A DNA stretch of 8,442 nt from a bacterium (GTDB lineage: Bacteria; Patescibacteriota; Minisyncoccia; UBA6257), in NCBI GenBank assembly GCA_021162155.1, contig JAGGZF010000049.1:1-8442 (forward strand), written 5' to 3'. The notes beneath the pieces were generated by a model that was not told the origin of the DNA, did not search any database, and saw only the letters and a list, made by a program, of their open reading frames with translations. A program made the translations under genes and the position numbers. This document shows, one piece after another, positions 1 through 6,196 of the stretch (positions within the stretch are counted from its first letter, which is position 1; the number at the start of each line of letters is the position of its first letter).

Positions 1-1
1 A

Positions 2-1492
2 GATGAAATAGTTGCATTAGGAAATTTATCGGGATATAAAGCCAAAACAGAGATTAACGCTGAAGGACTTTTTGTAAGCCCCGGATTTATAGAAATCAAT
101 ACTATCGCCGATAGAGACTTATCTGTTTTATATAATAGAAATGCAGAAAATTTTGTGCGTCAGGGTGTTACTACTGTTATAGGGGGAGCATGCGGCGCTT
201 CATTGGCTCCCTTTTTAAAGAAATCATTAGAATCAGTATATAAATGGGGAGATTATAAATCTCTTAATGTCAATTGGCACAGCGTTAGGGAATTTCTTCA
301 TTATCTTTCCCTTAAAAGAACAGCAGTAAATATTGGTTTTCTATTGAGCTGGGCTATTTTAAGAAATAATTTTACTAAACAGCAGTTCCGCGGACTAAAA
401 AAAGAAGAAAAGAAAGAACTTAAAAGATTGGTAGAAGATAGCTTAAAAGACGGAGTTTTTGGAGTCGCTTTTGGTTACGGGTTTGATGACGAAAAAGCAG
501 TTAGTATAGACGAGATATTGGAACTGACTCCTGTTATTAAAAAGTATAAAGGATATATTGCTTTTAATTTAAGAGATGAATCCGTAAATTTCTTGTCTAG
601 TTTGGAAGAAATAGCAGAAGTTGTTCAAAAAAGCGAATTATCAGGAGAAATATATCAGTTAAAAACTTTAAGAGAACCAAAAAATGAAATATTAGAGAAA
701 GGATTACGATTACTCCAAGATATAAATAAAGAGAAAGAATTACTGAATTTTGATCTTATGCCTTATGAGACCCTTGCCGTATTGGCTTATTCTCTTCTGC
801 CTGACTGGGCAGCAGTAGGAGGCAGAAAAGTATTACTTCATAATCTTAGAAACGAAACCACTAAAGGGAAAATTATTGCTGATATGAAGGAAAGGAAGAT
901 TTTATCTCCTGATATTACAGTAGCCAAGAGTGGAGATTATTGGTGGTTTGCCGGCAAAACTCTGCAGGAGATATCCCACAATTTCCAAATGGATATAGAA
1001 AATACTTTTCTTAAATTAATAGAAATAAGCGAAGGAAATATTACTCTTCTTATAAAGACATTTTCTTCAGAGGAATTAAAAAAAATAATATCTTCTCCTT
1101 TCTCTTTTATATCTTCTTCTAGTGGATTTACTACTATAGATAATGTCTCCAAAAACTGGGAACATCCTGCTGCCTTTGGCACTTTCCCTAAATTCTTAAG
1201 GGAATTTGTGAGGGAGAAAAAAGTTTTTTCTTGGGAACAGGCAATACACAAATTAACCGGGAAAGTAGCGAATAAAATCGGATTAAAAAATAGAGGTTTT
1301 ATAAAAAATGGCTATAAGGCCGACATAGTAATTTTTGACCCGGAAAAGATAACAGATGAATCAACTTTCCAGAATCCTTATCAGTATCCTTCGGGTATTA
1401 GAGCTGTTATTATTAATGGCAAATTAGCGTTTCATAAGGGGAGAACAACGAGTCAATTATCCGGAAATATTTTAAGAAGGAGCATCTCTTAA
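2..1492 (+). CDS. D-aminoacylase-family amidohydrolase, 5'-truncated, probable pseudoenzyme
   Basis: The frame is open from base 2 to the TAA at 1490-1492 (496 visible residues), so the true start lies before the window. The GTG at 155 falls inside a conserved block and is not the start. Family landmarks (residues numbered from base 2) are SPGFIE (26-31), RQGVTTVIGGACGASLAP (53-70), LLPDWAAVGG, HPAAFGTFPKFLREFVRE (388-405), GLKNRGFIKNGYKADIVIFDP and the NPYQYPSGIRAVIINGK tail. These match N-acyl-D-amino-acid deacylases, metal-dependent hydrolases that release D-amino acids. The usual ligand motifs are changed: HTH is NTI (33-35), SHxK is YQLK (218-221), DxYPY/DxHPY is DLMPY (251-255) and SDG is SSG (373-375). 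Only the Cys of GACG (64) remains. Fold membership is clear from sequence. Loss of hydrolase activity is inferred. No signal peptide can be judged because the N-terminus is missing. Confidence 0.85.
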   Translation, partial: DEIVALGNLSGYKAKTEINAEGLFVSPGFIEINTIADRDLSVLYNRNAENFVRQGVTTVIGGACGASLAPFLKKSLESVYKWGDYKSLNVNWHSVREFLHYLSLKRTAVNIGFLLSWAILRNNFTKQQFRGLKKEEKKELKRLVEDSLKDGVFGVAFGYGFDDEKAVSIDEILELTPVIKKYKGYIAFNLRDESVNFLSSLEEIAEVVQKSELSGEIYQLKTLREPKNEILEKGLRLLQDINKEKELLNFDLMPYETLAVLAYSLLPDWAAVGGRKVLLHNLRNETTKGKIIADMKERKILSPDITVAKSGDYWWFAGKTLQEISHNFQMDIENTFLKLIEISEGNITLLIKTFSSEELKKIISSPFSFISSSSGFTTIDNVSKNWEHPAAFGTFPKFLREFVREKKVFSWEQAIHKLTGKVANKIGLKNRGFIKNGYKADIVIFDPEKITDESTFQNPYQYPSGIRAVIINGKLAFHKGRTTSQLSGNILRRSIS

Positions 1493-1502
1493 TAATGTTA
1501 TT

Positions 1503-1531
1503 TTGACAGAAAGAGGAAAATTTGGTATCTT
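1503..1531 (+). promoter_or_regulatory. sigma70-type promoter for mreB1
   Basis: A perfect -35 TTGACA (1503-1508) is followed by a 17-base spacer and a -10 TATCTT (1526-1531). A TG at 1523-1524 gives an extended -10 (TGG-TATCTT). The expected transcription start near 1538 leaves a leader of about 33 bases before the mreB1 ATG at 1571. It lies in the 78-base spacer after the amidohydrolase stop, so mreB1 and the genes after it can be transcribed independently of the upstream gene. No terminator hairpin was seen between the two, so read-through is also possible. Confidence 0.7.
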
Positions 1532-1570
1532 TAAGTTAATTATTTATTATGATGTGACCCTTTTAGTTAT

Positions 1571-2578
1571 ATGATTATTCGTCAATTAGGCATAGATTTA
1601 GGTACAGCCAACACATTAGTTTTTGTTCCCCAAAAGGGAGTAGTTATCAATGAACCCTCTATAGTGGCTATAACTATAGATGATAATAAGGTATTGGCTA
1701 TAGGAACAGAAGCCAGAGAGATGTTAGGCAGAACCCCAGAGGTAATTAAAATTTATAAACCGCTAAAAGATGGAGTAATTGCTGATTACAGAATAACAGA
1801 GGTGATGTTAAAGTATTTCATAGACAAATCTTTAACTCCTTGGCGCCTTTTTAAACCTGATGTATTAATATCTGTTCCGGCAGGCATCACTTCTACTGAG
1901 CAAAGAGCAGTTGTGGAGGCTGCCAGAGAAGCCGGCGCAAAAGAGGCATATGTTGCTAGAGAACCCATTTTAGCGGCTTTGGGGGCCGGAGTTCCTATTA
2001 ATTCTCCAGCAGGAAATATGATAGTTAATATCGGTGGAGGAACTACTGAGATAGCAGTTATTTCTCTGGGAGGAATTGTTTCTTGGGCTTCAGTAAGAGT
2101 AGCTGGTAACAAGATGGATGAAGCAATAGTAGAATATATTAAAAAGAAATATAATTTAGCTATAGGAGAGAGAACAGCAGAATTAATAAAAATGAAAATA
2201 GGAACTGCTGTCCCAGTAAAACAGAAAGCAGAATTAGAGATTAGGGGATTAGATTTGTCAGAAGGATTGCCTAAAAATATAGTTCTTAATTCTAATGAAA
2301 TAGCAGAGGCAATTCAGGGGCCCCTTCAAGAGATACTTAAAGCCATAAAAAGGGTTTTGGCAGATACTCCGCCGGAGTTGGCTTCGGATATTATGGAAAG
2401 AGGAATGTTGGTTACCGGAGGGGGTGCTTTATTAAGAAACATAGACGCTCTTATCAGTAAAATAACCGGAGTTGCTTCTTATATAGCAGATGAACCTCTT
2501 TTTTGTGTGGCTAAAGGCACAGGAGTTATACTGGATAATTTGGCGCAATACAAGAGGAGCATTACTACTTATAGATAA
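1571..2578 (+). CDS. mreB: MreB paralog 1 (actin-like cell-shape protein)
   Basis: MreB is a bacterial actin that polymerises on the inner membrane face and steers the cell-wall elongation machinery. The protein has 335 residues (family about 330-350). The phosphate-1 motif DLGTANT is at 9-15, REP with the presumed catalytic Glu at 131, GGGTTE at 155-160, and the adenosine motif TGGGALLRNID at 282-292. The phosphate-2 Asp is Asn153 (NIGGGTTE instead of DIGGGTTE). The residue before the catalytic Glu is Arg130, where the family usually has Glu. The hydrophobic membrane loop is kept (W91, L93, F94). The N-terminal amphipathic helix is missing: only MIIRQL precedes the first strand. An in-frame TGA at 1550-1552 with no start codon between it and 1571 makes this ATG the only standard start. 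No Shine-Dalgarno is visible. It has its own promoter, and holB follows after 9 bases. The family call is certain. A specialised role beside MreB2 is inferred. Confidence 0.95.
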   Translation: MIIRQLGIDLGTANTLVFVPQKGVVINEPSIVAITIDDNKVLAIGTEAREMLGRTPEVIKIYKPLKDGVIADYRITEVMLKYFIDKSLTPWRLFKPDVLISVPAGITSTEQRAVVEAAREAGAKEAYVAREPILAALGAGVPINSPAGNMIVNIGGGTTEIAVISLGGIVSWASVRVAGNKMDEAIVEYIKKKYNLAIGERTAELIKMKIGTAVPVKQKAELEIRGLDLSEGLPKNIVLNSNEIAEAIQGPLQEILKAIKRVLADTPPELASDIMERGMLVTGGGALLRNIDALISKITGVASYIADEPLFCVAKGTGVILDNLAQYKRSITTYR

Positions 2579-2587
2579 AAGATAGTT

Positions 2588-3541
2588 ATGCCTAATTCTC
2601 AGTTTTTTCCTCCTAATAAATTCATTAAAAAATTTTTAGAAAAGTTTTGGGAAAGACCTAACTCATTAGTACCCAGCCTGCTTTTTTGGGGAGAAAAATC
2701 TACAGGAAAAACTACCACCGCTTATTACTTTGCTCAAGCGTTATTATGTTCTAAATCACCCAAGGTATGGGGAGGTTGTGGAAAATGTGATAGTTGTCAA
2801 ATGTTTCGTAAAAATGTTCACCCCGATCTTTTAATCGTAAAATCAGAAAATTCAGAGCATAACACTATCTCTATTAAAGATATAAGAGGAGATGAAGAAC
2901 AAGAAGGAGTGATTAATTTTCTCTCTTATCATCCGCAATTATCATCTTATAGGGTAGTAATTATAGAAGAATCAGAAAGAATGACCTTGGAAGCTCAGAA
3001 TGCTTTTCTGAAAACATTGGAAGAGCCAAATCCTTATGCTGTTATAATCTTAATTTCTCATCATCCTCAAAAATTATTACCTACCATTTTATCTAGGGTT
3101 ATCTCTCTGCGTTTCACCAGAGTATCTACTGCTGCAATTAAGAAATACTTGATGAAACAATTTTCTTTGCCAGAAAAAGAAGCAGAAAATATTGCTGTAG
3201 AAAGCGGAGGTAGGATAGGAGAAGCCATAAGATTAACAGACAAGAGTTATCAAAAAGAGAGAGAGTCAAAAAAGAAGATTTTGAAAGATATTCTGAGCCA
3301 ACCATTCTTTCAGCAATCTATTATTATAGAAAAAATTATAAAGGAATCGCAGGAGAACCCTTCTAATCTAAATGAATTATTAACTCTTTGGTTAAGGATG
3401 TTAATAAAGAATAAAAAATTTGTTTTGGCTAAAATGATTTTTCAGGCCTATGAAACTATTAACTCCTCTAATGTAAATAAACAACTTCTTTTAGAAAATA
3501 TCTTACTTCAATATAAATATGAACTCTCAAGAAATAATTAA
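2588..3541 (+). CDS. holB: DNA polymerase III delta' subunit (clamp loader)
   Basis: This 317-residue AAA+ protein matches the delta-prime subunit, which with delta and DnaX loads the sliding clamp at the replication fork. Features in order: Walker A GEKSTGKTT (35-43); four zinc-type cysteines C54, C64, C67 and C70 followed by the typical HPDL (78-81); Walker B-like VVIIEESERM (123-132), with Glu where DnaX usually has Asp; the helix NAFLKTLEEP (138-147); sensor 1 around LISHHP; and the SRx arginine in LPTILSRV (R170). The C-terminal part (about 220-317) is helical and poorly conserved, as in other delta-prime proteins. DnaX shares the ATPase and zinc modules, but the Asp-less Walker B and the lack of a long C-terminal extension favour HolB. 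Many delta-prime proteins have lost a working Walker A; here it looks intact. It starts 9 bases after mreB1, and its last 23 bases overlap frr, suggesting one transcript. Confidence 0.85.
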   Translation: MPNSQFFPPNKFIKKFLEKFWERPNSLVPSLLFWGEKSTGKTTTAYYFAQALLCSKSPKVWGGCGKCDSCQMFRKNVHPDLLIVKSENSEHNTISIKDIRGDEEQEGVINFLSYHPQLSSYRVVIIEESERMTLEAQNAFLKTLEEPNPYAVIILISHHPQKLLPTILSRVISLRFTRVSTAAIKKYLMKQFSLPEKEAENIAVESGGRIGEAIRLTDKSYQKERESKKKILKDILSQPFFQQSIIIEKIIKESQENPSNLNELLTLWLRMLIKNKKFVLAKMIFQAYETINSSNVNKQLLLENILLQYKYELSRNN

Positions 3542-4078
3542 AAAATTCCAGGAAATTTCTACAAAAATTACACAGGACTTCAAGGTGTCAATTCAGGGTA
3601 TTAGAACCTCGCGTCCTAATACTTTGTTAGTGGAAAATATCAAAGTAGAAAGTTACGGAATCCTACTCCATTAAAACAGATAGCATCTATCAGTATAGTA
3701 CCCCCTAATGTCATCATCGTAGAACCGTGGGATAAGAATATCATTAATGATATCAAAAAAGCCATAAGCCAATCTTCTTTAGGAGTTACTCCCCAAGTAG
3801 ATAATAACCAGATAAAAATATATCTCCCTCCTCTTACTCAGGAAAGGAAGGAACAACTAATTAAAACATTAAATGCCAAAAAAGAGGAATATCGAATAAA
3901 GTTAAGAAAAGAAAGAGAAGAAGTTATAGAGGAAATAGAGAAGTCTTATAAACAAAAGGAAATATCTGAGGATGAAAAATTCCGTCTCAAAGAAGAAGTT
4001 CAAAAGATAATAGACAAAACAAACAGACAATTAGATGAATATGAAGAGAAAAAAATAACTGAGATTCGCACCTCTTAA
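3519..4078 (+). pseudogene. frr: ribosome recycling factor, split by a 1-base frameshift
   Basis: RRF works with EF-G to split the post-termination ribosome. Frame 1 starts at ATG 3519, inside the end of holB, and reads MNSQEIIKKF through IRTSRPNTLLVENIKVESYG (47 residues). It then goes out of frame and stops at a TAA at 3687-3689 or earlier. The homology resumes in the -1 frame at 3662 as PTPLKQIASISIVPP, EPWDKN, SLGVTP, LPPLTQERKEQLIK and a basic/acidic coiled tail, ending at TAA 4076-4078. Between GGA (3657-3659) and CCT (3662) only two bases, AT, stand where one codon is expected. Restoring one base gives 186 residues, against about 185 for the family. The second part contains no Met and no GTG or TTG codon, so it cannot start by itself. 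No slippery heptamer is seen. A sequencing or assembly error, or a real mutation, is more likely than programmed shifting. The tail has RKERE where E. coli RRF has RNIRR. Confidence 0.85.
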
Positions 4079-4083
4079 TTATT

Positions 4084-4905
4084 ATGTTCTATTTTTGGGG
4101 ATTATTGGCTTTAAGTATAGTTGTTTTAGTACATGAATGGGGGCATTTCGTAGTTGCCAGATATTTTAAAATAAAAGTGGAAGAATTTGGTTTGGGATAC
4201 CCTCCTAAAATCTTTTCTTGGAAAAAGAATGGAGTAACTTACTCTTTAAATGCCATTCCTTTTGGTGGATTTAACAAAATCTGCGAGGATAAAAAGGAAA
4301 CAAATAGTTTTGTGAATAAAAGCAGAAAGGTTAGGGCTCTAGTGTTAGTTGCCGGTTCTTTTAGTAATATTATACTGGCAGTTCTGATTTTTTCCTTTTT
4401 ATTTGCTACAGCTATGCCCACTTTTCTCCTTGCTCCCTCACTTCAACGCACTGTATTCGGGCACGTTCCTTCTGAGCCCTACATCAAGGTCCCTGTGTAT
4501 CAGGCGCCTTTAGCTGCTGCTGAATTTACTGCTCGCCTTACTTCTGCCTTATTAATAGGAACCGGTCAAGCATTAAAAAATTTAATACTGCAAGGTAATT
4601 ACAAAGAATTAGTAGGCCCGGTAGGGCTAATTGCTATTACCAGCAGTGGATTTCATAAAGGGTTTTCTGTGGGACTGTTTATGGTAGGATTAATATCTTT
4701 GGCTTTAGCCATCTTTAATCTCTTACCAATCCCGGTGGCAGATGGGGGTAAATTATTAATTCTTCTAATAGAAAAAATTAGGAAAAAAGAGATACCTGCC
4801 AAAACTCAGCTATTGATAGATAATATCTGTCTGGCGCTTCTAATTTTATTGGCTATCTTGGTAACAGCCAAAGATATAAAGTTTTTCTTCTTTCTTCATA
4901 AATAA
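4084..4905 (+). CDS. rseP: RseP-type intramembrane zinc metalloprotease (M50) lacking PDZ
   Basis: Site-2 proteases cut membrane proteins within the bilayer, for example anti-sigma factors or signal-peptide remnants. In this 273-residue protein the first membrane helix carries HEWGH (17-21), where the two His bind zinc and Glu18 is catalytic. It is followed by the typical VEEFGLGYPPKIFSWKKNGVTYS stretch (reading in pieces) and IPFGGFNK (58-65). Further helices lie near 86-110 and 196-212. The distal zinc ligand is Asp220 in NLLPIPVADGG (212-222), preceded by the family's VGPVGLIAI (178-186). A last helix spans about 246-262. The usual RseP is about 350-450 residues, with one or two PDZ domains between the second and third core helices. 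Here that region (about 111-175) is only some 65 residues and shows no PDZ pattern. All catalytic residues are present. It starts 5 bases after frr and lies 13 before proS. The substrate is unknown. Confidence 0.88.
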   Translation: MFYFWGLLALSIVVLVHEWGHFVVARYFKIKVEEFGLGYPPKIFSWKKNGVTYSLNAIPFGGFNKICEDKKETNSFVNKSRKVRALVLVAGSFSNIILAVLIFSFLFATAMPTFLLAPSLQRTVFGHVPSEPYIKVPVYQAPLAAAEFTARLTSALLIGTGQALKNLILQGNYKELVGPVGLIAITSSGFHKGFSVGLFMVGLISLALAIFNLLPIPVADGGKLLILLIEKIRKKEIPAKTQLLIDNICLALLILLAILVTAKDIKFFFFLHK

Positions 4906-4918
4906 CTAACCGGATAAA

Positions 4919-6172
4919 ATGAGATTTTCTAAACTGAAAATTAAAACCTTAAGAGATATAAAATCAGAAGAAACTTCTAAGGGTACTACACTTTTGTTAA
5001 GAGCCAGATATGTAGTAAAAGTTGGCTCTGGTATATATGAATACCTCCCCTTTGGATTAAGAGTATTACAGAAAATCAGCAAGATAATCAGAGAAGAAAT
5101 AGAGAAAATAGGGGGTATAGAGATAGTAATGCCAGCTCTTCATCCCAAAAAATACTGGCAACAAACTAACAGATGGCAGAAATTTGATGCTTTATTTAAG
5201 TTAAAATCGCGCTTCGGACAAGAGTTTGCTTTAGGGGCAACTCATGAAGAAATCATTACTCCTTTAGCCAAAGAGTTTATCCATTCTTATAAAGATTTGC
5301 CTCTCTTTCTATATCAAATTCAAACAAAATTCAGGGACGAGCCACGGGCTAAATCTGGTTTATTGCGCTGTAAGGAATTTCTAATGAAAGATCTTTACAG
5401 CTTTCATAGAGATGAAGCGGATTTAGATAAATATTATGAAAAAGTTAAAAAAAGTTATCAAAGAATCTTTCGCAAAATAGGACTGGCTTCAATAATTGTT
5501 GAAGCATCAGGAGGAACTTTTTCCAAATTTTCTCATGAATTTCAGGTAATAAGTCCTGTGGGTGAAGATACTGTTTTTTATTGTCCTCATTGTCATTTTG
5601 CCCGTAATAAAGAGATTGTCACGAAATTAACTAAATGTCCCATATGTGACCATCCTTTACAACAGGTAAAAGCAATAGAAGTAGGTAATATATTCAAACT
5701 TAAGGAGCAATACTCTCGTGCTTTTAATCTAAAATATAAAGATAGAAAAGGAGAAGAGCATTTTGTTTCTATGGGATGTTATGGTATAGGCATCAGTCGT
5801 TTATTAGGGGTTTTAGCAGAAATTTATAATGACGACCAAGGATTAACATTTCCTAAATCTGTAGCGCCATATCAATATCATTTACTCTCTCTGTATAGCG
5901 GAGATAAAAAGACAGATAAAAAAATAAAGCAAGCGGCAGAGAAGTTATATGACAGAGTCACCAGGGCAGGAAAAGAAATACTATTTGATGATAGAGAAAA
6001 TGTTACTAATGGCGAAAAACTAAAGGATGCTGACCTAATAGGGATTCCTTATAGAGTAGTGATTAGCCAGAGAACTTTGAAACGAAACTCCTGCGAAATG
6101 AAGCTAAGGACCAGCAACAGAGTGCGTTTGATTAAATTAACTGATTTTGTTAAAATAACTAACAATTTATAA
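4919..6172 (+). CDS. proS: Prolyl-tRNA synthetase, compact form without editing domain
   Basis: This cytoplasmic class II aminoacyl-tRNA synthetase charges tRNA-Pro. The N-terminus MRFSKLKIKTLRDIKSE and the GSGIYEYLPFGLRVLQKI block match bacterial ProRS. Motif 1 ends in MPALHP (71-76). The proline-binding THE is at 108-110. Motif 2 contains KFRDEPR (137-143) and KEFLMKDLYSFH (152-163). Motif 3 is MGCYGIGISRLL (285-296). The anticodon-binding domain begins near VAPYQYH (315) and includes AGKEILFDDRENVTNGEKLKDAD in pieces. At 417 residues it lacks the roughly 180-residue INS (YbaK-like) editing domain of the 570-residue bacterial form. In its place is a short segment with paired CxxC motifs (C222/C225 and C240/C243), probably a zinc knuckle, followed by IEVGNIFKL, where His is more usual than Asn. 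Cys151 replaces the common Gly in the RGREF motif. It follows rseP by 13 bases. Post-transfer editing is presumably absent or done elsewhere. Confidence 0.93.
   Translation: MRFSKLKIKTLRDIKSEETSKGTTLLLRARYVVKVGSGIYEYLPFGLRVLQKISKIIREEIEKIGGIEIVMPALHPKKYWQQTNRWQKFDALFKLKSRFGQEFALGATHEEIITPLAKEFIHSYKDLPLFLYQIQTKFRDEPRAKSGLLRCKEFLMKDLYSFHRDEADLDKYYEKVKKSYQRIFRKIGLASIIVEASGGTFSKFSHEFQVISPVGEDTVFYCPHCHFARNKEIVTKLTKCPICDHPLQQVKAIEVGNIFKLKEQYSRAFNLKYKDRKGEEHFVSMGCYGIGISRLLGVLAEIYNDDQGLTFPKSVAPYQYHLLSLYSGDKKTDKKIKQAAEKLYDRVTRAGKEILFDDRENVTNGEKLKDADLIGIPYRVVISQRTLKRNSCEMKLRTSNRVRLIKLTDFVKITNNL
6128..6156 (+). promoter_or_regulatory. extended -10 promoter candidate for mreB2
   Basis: Inside the last codons of proS there is a -35-like TTGATT (6128-6133), a 17-base spacer and a -10 TAAAAT (6151-6156). 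A TG at 6148-6149 makes it an extended -10 (TGT-TAAAAT). From the -10 to the mreB2 ATG at 6197 are 40 bases, almost the same as the 39 bases at mreB1. It would drive mreB2 and possibly mreC and mreD. In AT-rich DNA such matches occur by chance, so confidence is moderate and rests on the shared geometry with the better mreB1 promoter. Confidence 0.5.
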
Positions 6173-6196
6173 AAATTCTCTTTATTTATTAATTTT

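Noticed and set aside
937..1251. Minus-strand ORF of 104 codons
   Set aside because: It is fully antisense to the conserved amidohydrolase coding region and shows no recognisable protein pattern.
155..1492. GTG at 155 as the start of the first gene
   Set aside because: The same frame is open back to base 2 and the residues before 155 (SPGFIE, NFVRQG region) are conserved family sequence, so the gene starts before the window.
1550..1552. TGA read as glycine (code 25), extending mreB1 upstream
   Set aside because: No gene contains an internal TGA and the would-be extension does not resemble an MreB N-terminus. The stops seen are TAA and one TAG, and the absence of TGA among eight stops is too small a sample.
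1786..2112. Minus-strand ORF of 108 codons, with a similar one at 6457-6783
   Set aside because: Both sit antisense to the same part of the two mreB genes, and their resemblance follows from the conserved sense codons. Composition (Pro/Ala/Thr/Ser-rich) looks like a shadow frame.
3651..3665. Programmed -1 frameshift site in frr
   Set aside because: No slippery heptamer or obvious stimulatory stem was found around TACGGAATCC, so sequence error or mutation is the simpler reading. It is kept as a finding only because the gene is essential.
4239..4421. Minus-strand ORF of 60 codons
   Set aside because: Antisense to rseP membrane-segment codons; no motif and no separate signals.
4849..4871. Inverted repeat TTGGCT / AGCCAA with an 11-base loop
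   Set aside because: It lies inside the last rseP helix codons and has no T-run after it, so it is probably a chance repeat rather than a terminator.
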